A program made the translations under genes and the position numbers. DNA of 64,000 nt, taken from Alkalibacillus almallahensis (lineage in GTDB: Bacteria; Bacillota; Bacilli; Bacillales; Alkalibacillaceae). The notes under the pieces were generated by a model, which was given only the letters and a program-made list of their open reading frames with translations, was not told the origin of the DNA and searched no databases. This document shows, piece after piece, positions 1 through 7,892 of this stretch. Every line of letters begins with the position of its first letter. The stretch's first letter is position 1. The DNA is taken from NCBI RefSeq assembly GCF_011761495.1, contig NZ_JAASRU010000006.1, positions 112,998 through 176,997 of the forward strand, read 5' to 3'.

Positions 1-1
1 C

Positions 2-472
2 ATCAAACGAAATGACAAAGTTGTTCTCTTAAGACTCAAGAACGGCCATGCGTCACTAGGTCAACATTCACTTGTGACATTTGATGAAGAGACATTTGAT
101 TTAGCTATTGGAATGTCTGTTACATCTGTATTTGCAGGTGCAGCAGATGGTGAGAGTTTTCATACCGTTCACGAAAATGAAAACGAAAGTACAGAATCAG
201 CTGCTGACACGCCATTAAATGCCTTGTTCGCAGAAATTCGCGAGATTCGTGAGAACAATCCGACTGTGGAAGCCATCAAAAAAGTCCACCAAGAATTAAA
301 CGAAAACCATCCTCATGAATGGTTATCACGGCTTGAGTTGTTCGAAATATTAAACGACATAGCGCCAAACGATCCATTAACAACCAGAGTCGAAACGGAA
401 TTGCATGAATTACAAGAAGTTAATGATGAATTACACACTTTAATTGAACGAGGATTATCCATAATAGAATAA
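2..472 (+). CDS. Probable aromatic amino acid hydroxylase, C-terminal fragment (cut by window edge)
   Basis: The reading frame is open from base 2, so the gene begins before the window and no true start is visible. The visible 156 residues contain TFDLAIGMSVTSVFAGAAD, which I recall as the tail region that follows the catalytic domain in Bacillus biopterin-dependent phenylalanine hydroxylases (there, roughly TFDMAVG...SVFGGPAD). After it comes an acidic linker and a helical Glu/Leu-rich tail with coiled-coil character. The iron-binding catalytic domain is not in the window, so the assignment rests on the tail only. A strong terminator follows 5 bases after the stop. Confidence 0.45.
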   Translation: MKRNDKVVLLRLKNGHASLGQHSLVTFDEETFDLAIGMSVTSVFAGAADGESFHTVHENENESTESAADTPLNALFAEIREIRENNPTVEAIKKVHQELNENHPHEWLSRLELFEILNDIAPNDPLTTRVETELHELQEVNDELHTLIERGLSIIE

Positions 473-477
473 ACAAT

Positions 478-513
478 AAAAACGGGAGAGAATATGATTA
501 CTCTCCCGTTTTG
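478..513 (+). terminator. Rho-independent terminator
   Basis: Stem AACGGGAGAG/CTCTCCCGTT with a 10-nt loop, followed by a short T run. It ends the transcript of the hydroxylase fragment. Confidence 0.85.
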
Positions 514-564
514 TATGTTCAAAAACTACTGAGCCGTGATAAGCTAACAATAAAGCAGGTGATC

Positions 565-981
565 ATGATGCTCTTAAGAAAGTTTTACGCCTTTTTACTA
601 ACGACAATATGTTTAATTCCGATCGTGACGATTACATTAAGTTTCACAAGCACTATTTCTTTCACCATTCTATTACTGATGGTTGCTTTATATGTCATCG
701 GTTGCCTCATTTCCTATGGCATTCCCTCATCCGTATTAAGCGATGTTTTAACTTATAAATTAAAACCTAAAAACCGTAAAAAATCAGCACTCATTTGGCA
801 TTTGATATTCGGATTTAACTTTATTTTTATCCTCGGTTTATTAGCAGACCCCTCTAAACTCATGCAGGAATTTAACCATTATATTGCAGACATGTATGGT
901 CTGCTTATAGCTAGTGTGTTAGCCGCTTTTACGCTTTGGTTCTTTGACGAACGAATCCGTGAAAAACGCTCAACTCACTAA
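565..981 (+). CDS. Small multi-pass membrane protein, unknown function
   Basis: About 138 residues with four hydrophobic helices (roughly residues 4-27, 30-50, 78-98 and 108-128) and a basic cytoplasmic loop (KLKPKNRKKS). The frame is open further upstream, from a TTG inside the terminator, but the paired ATGs at 565/568 with AGGTG just upstream are the sensible start. Its stop overlaps the stop of the convergent racemase gene by 4 bases. I recognise no family. Confidence 0.6.
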   Translation: MMLLRKFYAFLLTTICLIPIVTITLSFTSTISFTILLLMVALYVIGCLISYGIPSSVLSDVLTYKLKPKNRKKSALIWHLIFGFNFIFILGLLADPSKLMQEFNHYIADMYGLLIASVLAAFTLWFFDERIREKRSTH

Positions 982-1670
982 TTCTCTAATGCGTAATCAA
1001 CAGCACGTGTGACATGAATTTGGGATGTATCAAAAACAGGCACTGTCACATCGTGTGACTTAATCAATAACCCAATTTCTGTACAACCAAAAATAACGCC
1101 TTCAGCACCCTGTTGTACAAGTTGATTAATCACATCTATATAATACTGTCTTGAATTTTCATGGAACTCACCTAAAACTAACTCATCAAAAATAATATGG
1201 TGAACATGGTCCTGGTCAGTCTCATCAGGTACTAACACGTCTAAATTCTGTTCAGCGATCTGTCCTTTATAAAATTCTTGTTCCATTGTATACTTCGTCC
1301 CTAATAATGCGACACGATTTAGGCCCTGTGCTTTTATGGCGTCAGCTGTTGCATCAGCAATATGAATAGTCGGAACTTTAGTTGCCATGTCAATCTGATC
1401 GATTACTTTATGCATCGTATTTGTAGCTAAGACAATCACGTCAGCTCCAACTAATTCAAGCTTCTTCCCTGCTTCTGCTAACACTTGTCCCGCTTTATCC
1501 CACTCACCTTCAGCCTGATAACGTTCAATCTCAGCAAAATCCACACTATAGATTATGCACTCAGCAGAATGAAGCCCACCTAAGCGTTCCTTCACCTGTC
1601 TATTCATTTCCTGATAATATTCAGCGGTCGACTCCCAACTCATACCACCAATCACACCAATTGTTTTCAT
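978..1670 (-). CDS. Aspartate/glutamate racemase family protein
   Basis: About 230 residues, standard length for the Asp/Glu racemase superfamily. It starts IGVIGGMSWEST, the family's N-terminal signature. The first catalytic segment is LATNTMHK, with Thr at residue 83, and the second is FGCTEIG, with Cys at residue 196. The Thr/Cys arrangement matches E. coli YgeA (Thr83/Cys197), a racemase acting on L-Asp/L-Glu, rather than the two-cysteine racemases. The frame extends 25 codons upstream, but the ATG at 1670 is preceded by AAGGTGG at good spacing. Monocistronic and convergent with the preceding membrane-protein gene. Confidence 0.85.
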   Translation of the reverse strand: MKTIGVIGGMSWESTAEYYQEMNRQVKERLGGLHSAECIIYSVDFAEIERYQAEGEWDKAGQVLAEAGKKLELVGADVIVLATNTMHKVIDQIDMATKVPTIHIADATADAIKAQGLNRVALLGTKYTMEQEFYKGQIAEQNLDVLVPDETDQDHVHHIIFDELVLGEFHENSRQYYIDVINQLVQQGAEGVIFGCTEIGLLIKSHDVTVPVFDTSQIHVTRAVDYALEN

Positions 1671-1697
1671 TAAAATACCACCTTCCGACAAAATAAA

Positions 1698-1742
1698 ATT
1701 ATTTCCCGGGTAATATGACGTATTTCGATGATTATTTCCCGG
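1698..1742 (-). promoter_or_regulatory. Perfect 12-bp direct repeat upstream of the racemase gene
   Basis: ATTATTTCCCGG occurs at 1698-1709 and again at 1731-1742, 33 bp apart (three helical turns), in the leader of the racemase gene. This fits a two-site operator on one DNA face, but the binding protein is unknown. Confidence 0.3.
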
Positions 1743-1888
1743 CAATGAATTTAAACTGTACCTTCAGCCTAATCCAGTAAATTATTAGAATTATGTTAGT
1801 TCAAGTACTATTATAAGTCAAATATCTAAGACGCTTCATACTCCATGTATCAAACTGGAGTTATCCAAGGAATTCGAATAATTAATGA

Positions 1889-1918
1889 TTGAAACAACGT
1901 ATTATTGAGTGGTATGAT
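1889..1918 (+). promoter_or_regulatory. Candidate sigma-A promoter for the preQ1-controlled gene
   Basis: TTGAAA, an 18-bp spacer, then TATGAT. Transcription would begin about 30 bases before the riboswitch aptamer. The rest of the 1746-1956 gap shows nothing else I can name. Confidence 0.45.
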
Positions 1919-1956
1919 TTACAAGCGATTTAGCTACAATATTCGCTAACAAATAC

Positions 1957-1994
1957 AGCAGTTACCCAAAACCTGCTATAAAAAAATTAAGGAG
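1957..1994 (+). promoter_or_regulatory. preQ1 class I riboswitch (translational)
   Basis: Stem AGCAG (1957-1961) pairs with CTGCT (1973-1977) around an 11-nt loop. The A-rich tail ATAAAAAAATTAAGGAG follows directly. This layout closely parallels the small B. subtilis queC preQ1-I aptamer. The tail contains the Shine-Dalgarno GGAG (1991-1994), so ligand-induced pseudoknot formation with the loop Cs would hide the ribosome site. The downstream gene is a queuosine-precursor transporter, which fits the ligand. Confidence 0.8.
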
Positions 1995-2003
1995 ATGACA
2001 AAA

Positions 2004-2681
2004 TTGAACGAGATTTTATTTTTTGTGACTTTAGCCATTAACTTTATAGGAATATTGTTATTCTATAAATTATTTGGAAAAACTGGATTATTTGCTTGGA
2101 TTGCTTTTGCAACAGTGATTGCGAATATAGAAGTTGTTAAGAGCGTCAATATATTCGGTTTAGAAGCAACGCTCGGAAATGTCGTCTATGCGACGATCTT
2201 TTTAGCCACTGATTTATTAAATGAGAAGTACGGAAAAGAAGAAGCACGGAAAAGTGTATTTGTTGGACTAGCCTCGATGGCTTTTTTCGTCATCATGATT
2301 CAAGTCGACTTAAATTATGTGCCGAACTCTGAAGATTTCGCGCATGAACCCATGGAAACATTGTTCAGCATCACACCAAGAATCATGATCGCAAGCTTTG
2401 TGGCCTACTTCATTTCTCAACTACTTGATGTGTATATATTTGATGCCATTAAACGTAAAACAGATGGTAAGTTTTTATTTATTCGAAATAATATCAGTAC
2501 CGCAACAAGTCAATTAGTGGATAGCTTTATATTTACATTCATTGCATTTCTTGGAGTATTTGGATTCAGCACAGTTGTTATGATTGGAATTACAACCTAT
2601 TTATTAAAACTCCTTGTAGCGATCTTAGACACACCGATTTTATATCTTGCACGTAAAATGAATGGTCCAGTAAAAGAATAA
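2004..2681 (+). CDS. yhhQ: Queuosine precursor transporter, YhhQ/VUT family
   Basis: About 225 residues with six or seven hydrophobic helices and the family hallmarks GKTGLFAWIAFATVIANI and ATDLLNEKYGKEEAR near residues 25-85. YhhQ proteins import preQ0/preQ1 for tRNA queuosine. An in-frame ATG lies at 1995, but it abuts the Shine-Dalgarno GGAG with no spacing. TTG at 2004 has AAGGAG nine bases upstream and gives the N-terminus MNEIL usual in the family, so I choose TTG. Control by the preceding preQ1 riboswitch explains why the ribosome site sits inside the RNA fold. A terminator follows. Confidence 0.88.
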   Translation: MNEILFFVTLAINFIGILLFYKLFGKTGLFAWIAFATVIANIEVVKSVNIFGLEATLGNVVYATIFLATDLLNEKYGKEEARKSVFVGLASMAFFVIMIQVDLNYVPNSEDFAHEPMETLFSITPRIMIASFVAYFISQLLDVYIFDAIKRKTDGKFLFIRNNISTATSQLVDSFIFTFIAFLGVFGFSTVVMIGITTYLLKLLVAILDTPILYLARKMNGPVKE

Positions 2682-2689
2682 ATAAACCT

Positions 2690-2724
2690 AACCACCGTCC
2701 TGATTAGAACGGTGGTTATTTTAT
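2690..2724 (+). terminator. Rho-independent terminator
   Basis: AACCACCGT/ACGGTGGTT stem with a T-rich tail, directly after the queuosine transporter gene. Confidence 0.85.
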
Positions 2725-2806
2725 GATTTATTATTCATCATTCTTACATATCAGACCACCCATAAGCACATACTACGCGTGTTAACTTTCAGAAAGGGTG
2801 AACATG

Positions 2807-3001
2807 ATGGGAAAAGATGAACACAAAGGAAAAAGTAAAAAGCCACTTGGGCAAACACCACAAAATCAACAAGTCGAGTCTAAGGATGTTGAATTTGCAG
2901 AAGACTTAGCTGATAGCGCTGATTTCGAAGCACAACGAAGAGCTGCCGAAGCTGAAGAACGTACGCGACAGGAAAAACATAATAAACGACGATCATTATA
3001 A
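2807..3001 (+). CDS. YfhD-like small protein
   Basis: A 64-residue hydrophilic protein with many Lys, Glu and Gln residues. The pattern LGQTPQNQQVESKDVEFAE, then LADSADFEAQRRAAEAEERT, resembles the YfhD family of small Bacillus proteins of unknown role. Start: of GTG 2798 and ATGs 2804/2807, the last has AAAGGG at the best distance. Followed at once by a strong terminator, so it is a single-gene transcript. No membrane segment or signal peptide. Confidence 0.65.
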   Translation: MGKDEHKGKSKKPLGQTPQNQQVESKDVEFAEDLADSADFEAQRRAAEAEERTRQEKHNKRRSL

Positions 3002-3005
3002 TACT

Positions 3006-3056
3006 AAAGCCCCGAAGCGACTATTTACTTATTGAAAAGTCACTTCGGGGCTTTTT
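3006..3056 (+). terminator. Rho-independent terminator
   Basis: AAAGCCCCGAAG/CTTCGGGGCTTT stem, extended by further pairing (CGACT region with AGTCA), then a T run. Confidence 0.88.
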
Positions 3057-3105
3057 AATGTTTGGGTGCATTCAAAACTAAAGTCACAGAGTTCTATCAT
3101 TCAAA

Positions 3106-3750
3106 CTACTTCTGCCGACTCACCTGAGTAGTCAATAATAAACCTAACCATAACCCAAAACCAATCACAAAAAACACTGTAAAAGCAGCAAAACCAACAA
3201 ATAGTTCACCTGTCGCTAATCCTGAGGTAATCGCTGTGAAAATCGCAAATAACATAAAGCCAATTGCAACAGAGTAAAGTGCAGCACGCAAGCGTTGCAT
3301 GGCGTACATCGTCTGGGTTTCGCGTGTTAGAATACCGTAAGTCAAAAAGACACCACCAATGACCGCAAATATTCCCGCACCAGGCACCGCTACAGGTTCA
3401 ACGTCCATAAACATCATGCTCATAGACATTAGCAATCCAAAAACAATCAACATCGCCCCGATTACAAGAGCGCCAACTGCCATTCTATTCGTCATCGATG
3501 TATAGACGGTTTGTTTTGATGTGTCTGCACCGTGTTGTCTCATATCTTCTACTAATCCACTCATATCTCCCATCGATGCTTTAGTTTCCCGAAAAGCTTC
3601 TTGCTCACTCATGCCTTGCTTCTGATAGTCACTAATTCGAGCATGCATATTGGTAATTAACTCTTGCTTTAAATCAAAGAGTTGCTGACTTTCGCCGACA
3701 TCTTTAAATAAATCGTCTATATAGTGTTGGACATCTCGATTAAGACTCAT
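3106..3750 (-). CDS. Membrane protein with N-terminal permease-prefix-type domain, PadR partner
   Basis: About 214 residues. Residues 1-70 are a soluble helical region (VQHYIDDLFKDVGESQQLFDLKQELITNM) of the kind found before permeases and next to PadR regulators. Four membrane helices follow, at roughly 88-110, 118-140, 153-175 and 180-205. The ATG at 3750 is preferred over one at 3756 that abuts the AGGAGGGG ribosome site. It overlaps the padR coding end by 11 bases, so the two are co-transcribed and probably translationally coupled. Likely a membrane effector or co-regulator under PadR; its molecular role is unknown. Confidence 0.75.
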   Translation of the reverse strand: MSLNRDVQHYIDDLFKDVGESQQLFDLKQELITNMHARISDYQKQGMSEQEAFRETKASMGDMSGLVEDMRQHGADTSKQTVYTSMTNRMAVGALVIGAMLIVFGLLMSMSMMFMDVEPVAVPGAGIFAVIGGVFLTYGILTRETQTMYAMQRLRAALYSVAIGFMLFAIFTAITSGLATGELFVGFAAFTVFFVIGFGLWLGLLLTTQVSRQK

Positions 3751-4090
3751 CGTCATCCCCTCCTGTTATTAATTTGTTTAAGACTTCTTTAGCGAAAAGC
3801 CAATCTTGTCGGTTCTGTTCATACGTATCACGTCCTGCTTGAGTCAAACGGTAATACTTCCGCCGACCTCCTTGGGTTTCATCTCCCCAATACGATTCGA
3901 TCAAGCCATCCTTTTGTAAACGTCTAAATGCTGTATAAAGTGTTGCTTCTTTCAATTCGTATTCGCCATTACTTAGGGCAATAATTTGTTTATAAATCTC
4001 ATAACCATAACTATCGCCTTGACGTAGAATATTTAAAATAATCGTTGATGTATGTCCGCGAATTAAATCTGTTGAAATATTCGATGCCAA
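3740..4090 (-). CDS. PadR family transcriptional regulator
   Basis: 116 residues with the PadR winged helix: STIILNILRQGDSYGYEIYK, then ELKEATLYTAFRRLQKDGLIESYWG and the wing GGRRKYYRLTQAG. The short C-terminal helix (residues 90-110) would dimerise. The start is TTG at 4090: GGAGGTGAG lies eight bases upstream, and no ATG fits. It is first in a two-gene operon with the membrane protein. A palindrome overlapping its promoter suggests autorepression. Confidence 0.88.
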   Translation of the reverse strand: MASNISTDLIRGHTSTIILNILRQGDSYGYEIYKQIIALSNGEYELKEATLYTAFRRLQKDGLIESYWGDETQGGRRKYYRLTQAGRDTYEQNRQDWLFAKEVLNKLITGGDDDES

Positions 4091-4111
4091 ATATCTCACC
4101 TCCACAATAAC

Positions 4112-4146
4112 AATGTACAACATATTACTTTGTCTGTCAAAGTAAT
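4112..4146 (-). promoter_or_regulatory. padR promoter with overlapping palindromic operator
   Basis: On the minus strand TTGACA (4135-4140) is followed after 17 bp by TACATT (4112-4117). A perfect inverted repeat, ATTACTTTG-5 nt-CAAAGTAAT (4124-4146), covers the -35 and most of the spacer. It is the obvious candidate for PadR autoregulation. Confidence 0.65.
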
Positions 4147-4170
4147 TTATCAGAACAAGTACTATATCAT

Positions 4171-4203
4171 AAAAAATACCGATCAGTTGTTATACTGATC
4201 GGC
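4171..4203 (-). terminator. Rho-independent terminator for the aldehyde dehydrogenase gene
   Basis: CCGATCAGT/ACTGATCGG stem, with the T run TATTTTTTATG on the minus strand. Confidence 0.8.
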
Positions 4204-4217
4204 ACCTATAAACCGTA

Positions 4218-5651
4218 TTAAAATCTGTAATTTAAACTTATCATTTTCCGATTTACCATTTCATGAATGGCGTATTTGACGCCTTCATAGCCATAACCTG
4301 ATTGTTTTCGACCTCCATATGGCATATGGTCAAAACGTAATGTCGGAACATCATTTACCAGTACCTGACCAACTTCTAGACCATGGGCCATATCGATTGC
4401 TTGCTTCATATCATTACTAAATAGACCAGCACTTAAGCCGTATTGACTGTTATTCATCGCTATTAACGCCTCATCGCCACTGGCTACACGATTAATAATA
4501 ACAACAGGTCCAAAAGCTTCTTCTTTCATGATCTTCGCACCCTCTGGAACATCTGTTAAAACAGTTGGAGCAATGCCGTTATCCTTAGCTTTTCCACCTG
4601 TTAAAACTTTTGCACCTTGTTGCTCAGCATCTTCTATCCATTCGAGTAAGGTCTGTTGTGATGATTCATCAATTAAATTACAAACATCTGTCTCTTCATC
4701 AAGTGGATCACCAAATGTAAGTTGTTCAGCACCCTTAACAAATTGTTCTGCAAAGATGTCAGCAATATCTTCATGCACATAAATGCGTTGTGTACTAATG
4801 CAAACCTGTCCGTTATATGCGTAAGATCCATGCACGGCTTTTGGTACGACATCATCCATACGATCATTCATGCTTTTATCGACATATAGTGCTGAGTTAT
4901 TACCCAATTCAAGGGTAACCTTCTTAAGGCCCGCGTTCGATTTAATTTCACGACCAACTGGTGGGCTACCAGTGAATGTAATCTTTTGGACCGCGTCACT
5001 TTTAAGTAAGACATCGCCTAACACTTTGCCTTCGCCTGGTACGACATGGTAAGCATCTTCAGGTAATCCCGCTTGTACCAACGCTTCACGTAATAAGATC
5101 GCTGATAGAGGTGTTTTTTCAGCAGGTTTTACAATGACTGTATTACCAGAGGCAATCGCAGGCCCAACTTTATGCACGACTAAATTAAGTGGGAAATTAA
5201 ATGGTGTAATGGCACCAATGACGCCAATCGGTTCAAAGATCGTGTAAGCGTCACGCCCAGCACCATTTGGCGCAGCATCCATTGGAATGGATTCACCTTC
5301 TAGCTTTCGTGCTTCAACTGAGGAGAATTTCAACGTCTGCACAGTGCGGTCTACTTCTGCTAAAGCATACTTCATCGGTTTCGCCGCTTCTTGAGCAATC
5401 GTTTCAGCGACCATTTGTTTATTTTCCTGTAAAATGTCACTTGCTCGATTTAAAATATCACTGCGTTCGTGGGCAGGCATATTCTTAATTGTTTTGAATG
5501 CTTCATCTGCTTGTTTAATAGCTTTCTCCATCTGCTCTTCTTTACAAATCGGCATTCGAGCAATTTCTTCTTTTGTATGCGGATTAACTAACGCTTGGGA
5601 TTCAGTTGTATGATTCGCTAACTGATCAAGATAAGGTTGATATTGCAACAT
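4218..5651 (-). CDS. NAD(P)-dependent aldehyde dehydrogenase
   Basis: About 477 residues, full length for the ALDH superfamily. Visible are the cofactor/oxyanion segment TPFNFPLNLV, the base Glu in VTLELGNNS (about residue 250), the nucleophile Cys in NGQVCIS (about residue 284) and EEAFGPVV near the end. The wording around VHKVGPAIASGNTVIVKPAEKTPLSA resembles the lactaldehyde/phosphonoacetaldehyde/non-phosphorylating group, so the substrate is uncertain. The frame opens at 5663, but ATG 5651 has AAAGGTG at normal spacing. Single gene with its own terminator. Confidence 0.85.
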   Translation of the reverse strand: MLQYQPYLDQLANHTTESQALVNPHTKEEIARMPICKEEQMEKAIKQADEAFKTIKNMPAHERSDILNRASDILQENKQMVAETIAQEAAKPMKYALAEVDRTVQTLKFSSVEARKLEGESIPMDAAPNGAGRDAYTIFEPIGVIGAITPFNFPLNLVVHKVGPAIASGNTVIVKPAEKTPLSAILLREALVQAGLPEDAYHVVPGEGKVLGDVLLKSDAVQKITFTGSPPVGREIKSNAGLKKVTLELGNNSALYVDKSMNDRMDDVVPKAVHGSYAYNGQVCISTQRIYVHEDIADIFAEQFVKGAEQLTFGDPLDEETDVCNLIDESSQQTLLEWIEDAEQQGAKVLTGGKAKDNGIAPTVLTDVPEGAKIMKEEAFGPVVIINRVASGDEALIAMNNSQYGLSAGLFSNDMKQAIDMAHGLEVGQVLVNDVPTLRFDHMPYGGRKQSGYGYEGVKYAIHEMVNRKMISLNYRF

Positions 5652-5724
5652 ATATGTCATCACCTTTCATTTATAATAATGTTCTATAACACTATTCCAC
5701 ATTTAAACCAAAACGTAACACGAT

Positions 5725-6375
5725 TTATGATTTTCCATCCCATTCAGCATAAAATTGTTCTAAATATGTTTCCATAAATTGATGACGCTTCTCTGCCATA
5801 CGGTAACCTTCAGCTGTATTCATTTGTTCTTTTAAGGTTAATAATTTTTCATAAAAATGATTAATCGCCGTATTGGTTTCATAGCGGTACTCATCTTCTG
5901 TCATATTGTCGCGTGGTGACTCTTCGGGATGATGGATGAGATGCCCTTTAGACCCTGCATAGGTGAAACTTCGAGCAATACCAATAGCACCAATTGCATC
6001 TAAACGGTCCGCATCTTGGACGACTTCCGCTTCACGGCTCAGTAATGTCTTGTAACCATGCTTAAATGAGATTGTATCGATGATGGCAAATATATGGTCA
6101 ATTTGTTGCTCTGAAACGCGTTGATCTTCTAACCATTTCATGAGGTCTTGTCGACTCCCTGTAACATCATGAGTGACTTTATCATCGATTAGATCATGTA
6201 ATAAAGCCGCCATCTCTACAATCCACTTATCAATATCTACTGTATCAGCTATTTGTCTAGCATTGTTAACAACACGCTGGATATGCCACCAGTCATGTCC
6301 AGACCCCTCTGACACTAACTGACGATGGACGAATTTTTCCGTATTCTGAATCACTTGCTGCTCCCGTTCATTCAC
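5725..6375 (-). CDS. HD domain phosphohydrolase, YedJ-like
   Basis: 216 residues. Metal ligands of the HD superfamily are visible: H of GHDWWHIQRV (about residues 27-31), the HD doublet in AALLHDLIDD (about residue 60) and a later Asp in VVQDADRLDAIGAIGIARSF (about residue 123). This spacing matches the YedJ/YpgQ-type nucleotide phosphohydrolases, which act on (d)NTPs. The ATG at 6375 has AAGGGTGATG upstream. Transcribed alone, divergent from the TPP-controlled operon. Confidence 0.82.
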   Translation of the reverse strand: MNEREQQVIQNTEKFVHRQLVSEGSGHDWWHIQRVVNNARQIADTVDIDKWIVEMAALLHDLIDDKVTHDVTGSRQDLMKWLEDQRVSEQQIDHIFAIIDTISFKHGYKTLLSREAEVVQDADRLDAIGAIGIARSFTYAGSKGHLIHHPEESPRDNMTEDEYRYETNTAINHFYEKLLTLKEQMNTAEGYRMAEKRHQFMETYLEQFYAEWDGKS

Positions 6376-6490
6376 TCGACATCACCCTTTATGACATGAC
6401 CAACGACAAAGACTAGCAATCTTAGACGTTTACAATCATGCTTTCATTTATTATGATGTAAGTATAACAAAACTGCATACGTGATGAACA

Positions 6491-6578
6491 TGCACTAGGG
6501 GAGCTACGTCAAGTGGCTGAGAAGGTTGGACCTGACCCTCAAGACCCGAACTAGGTAATACTAGCGTGGGGAAGTGCA
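6491..6578 (+). promoter_or_regulatory. TPP riboswitch aptamer (THI box)
   Basis: All conserved blocks are present in order: ACTAGGGGAGC, GGCTGAGA, GACCCTCAAGACC, CGAACTAGGTAATACTAGCG and TGGGGAAGTGCA. P1 is TGCACT (6491-6496) with AGTGCA (6573-6578). It precedes the ykoFEDC thiamine-precursor transporter, the expected target. Confidence 0.97.
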
Positions 6579-6620
6579 GTGAAGCTTAATCTACCATAAG
6601 TGTTACGACACAATAGCTGA

Positions 6621-6650
6621 ACTGCATTCCCACGGGATGCAGTTTTTTTG
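6621..6650 (+). terminator. Terminator of the TPP riboswitch expression platform
   Basis: ACTGCATTCC/GGGATGCAGT hairpin plus seven Ts. GTGCAGT (6574-6580), at the 3' edge of the aptamer, is complementary to ACTGCAT (6621-6627). Without TPP these can pair as an antiterminator; with TPP, P1 holds AGTGCA and the terminator forms. Confidence 0.88.
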
Positions 6651-6685
6651 TTATAAACAGACACTTTATAAGGAGGCGATTCGTC

Positions 6686-7276
6686 ATGACGAATCAACAG
6701 TGCAACACAAGTCGTATTGCAGGGGTTCAATTCACGCTCTACCCAATGAGCGACAACTTTGTCGATATTATTTTGTCCGCTCTAGATGAAGTTGACCAAT
6801 CGAAAGTATGGAAGGAAACCGATGATGTCACAACTTGTGTAAGAGGTAAAATTGTGCATATCTTTGATGTAACAAAGGCTATCTTCTTACACGCCGCTAA
6901 AACAGGTGAACATGTTGCCATGACAGGAACTTATTCGATCGGGTGCCCTGGTGATAATGAAGCTGACGTCTATATGGCAGAATCAGATGCACCAGCGAAT
7001 GCTCCTCAATTAGCCAATGCACCACAACGTGCTGGTTGTAAGTTCGCGATTCATCCACTTGGACGGGAAGACTATATGGACAAAATCTATGAACAAATTG
7101 ATCTGTCCAAAGCACGTGGCGTGGATGTCAGTGCTGCTCATTATATGACGCGCCTTGATGGTGATGTGCAAGCTATATTTGATGCTATGCAAGATGCGTT
7201 CGAATCTGTCCAGCAAGAAGTATCACACACAACAATGACCTTTACTATTTCGGCAAATAGTCCGTCAAATAAATAG
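6686..7276 (+). CDS. ykoF: YkoF family thiamine/hydroxymethylpyrimidine-binding protein
   Basis: 196 residues built as two similar halves: AGVQFTLYPMSDNFVDIILSAL (residues 12-33) and AGCKFAIHPLGREDYMDKIY (about 114-133). This is the duplicated ferredoxin-like fold of YkoF, whose B. subtilis member binds thiamine pyrimidine moieties. It is cytosolic (no signal peptide). First gene behind the TPP riboswitch; AAGGAGGCG upstream. It probably buffers or delivers the pyrimidine brought in by the transporter encoded downstream. Confidence 0.93.
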   Translation: MTNQQCNTSRIAGVQFTLYPMSDNFVDIILSALDEVDQSKVWKETDDVTTCVRGKIVHIFDVTKAIFLHAAKTGEHVAMTGTYSIGCPGDNEADVYMAESDAPANAPQLANAPQRAGCKFAIHPLGREDYMDKIYEQIDLSKARGVDVSAAHYMTRLDGDVQAIFDAMQDAFESVQQEVSHTTMTFTISANSPSNK

Positions 7277-7286
7277 GAGGTAAGCC

Positions 7287-7892
7287 ATGACTAAACAATG
7301 GAAACTGAAAGAAATTGTGTTGCTGTCGATTTTAGGCGTCGTATTTGCGGTAATCTATCTATTAGCCTTTGGAATCGGCCAAGGACTTGTCAGTGCTCTA
7401 ACACCTTTTGGCATTGGACCTCTTGGCTATGAATTTATTTATGGCATTTGGTTCATTGTATCGATTATTGCCGCTTATATTATTCGCAAGCCTGGCGCAG
7501 CCTTTATGTCAGAATTGATTGCTGGGGTTGTTCAAGTCTTAATTGGAAGTCCAGCTGGCCCACAACTTATAATCAGTGCAGCAGTGCAAGGACTTGGTGC
7601 AGAAACTGCTTTTGCTGTGACGAAATGGCGGGATTACCGGACACGTGTGTTACTTTTAGCCGCTGTACTAACAGCGATTGTTAGTTTTGCTTGGCATTAC
7701 TATTCAGCAGGTTTCTTTGCCTATGAAGCGTGGTTAGTTGGCGTTATGCTGATCACACGCATTATAAGTAGTATGTTAATTATGGCCCTACTTGGTAAAT
7801 GGATTAGCGATCAATTAGCGAAGACTGGTGTTCTTCGTGGCTACGCGTTAGGAAAGGAGCGTCAACAAAACCGTGAACAAGATGCAGCTTAG
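7287..7892 (+). CDS. ykoE: ECF transporter substrate-binding subunit YkoE (HMP/thiamine)
   Basis: 201 residues with five or six membrane helices. PLGYEFIYGIWFIVSIIAAYIIRKPGAAFMSELIAG is the YkoE signature, including the conserved Glu in the fourth segment. It is the S component that captures the thiamine precursor for the energy-coupling module made by ykoD and ykoC. Ten bases after ykoF; its 3' end overlaps ykoD by 20 bases. Confidence 0.93.
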   Translation: MTKQWKLKEIVLLSILGVVFAVIYLLAFGIGQGLVSALTPFGIGPLGYEFIYGIWFIVSIIAAYIIRKPGAAFMSELIAGVVQVLIGSPAGPQLIISAAVQGLGAETAFAVTKWRDYRTRVLLLAAVLTAIVSFAWHYYSAGFFAYEAWLVGVMLITRIISSMLIMALLGKWISDQLAKTGVLRGYALGKERQQNREQDAA

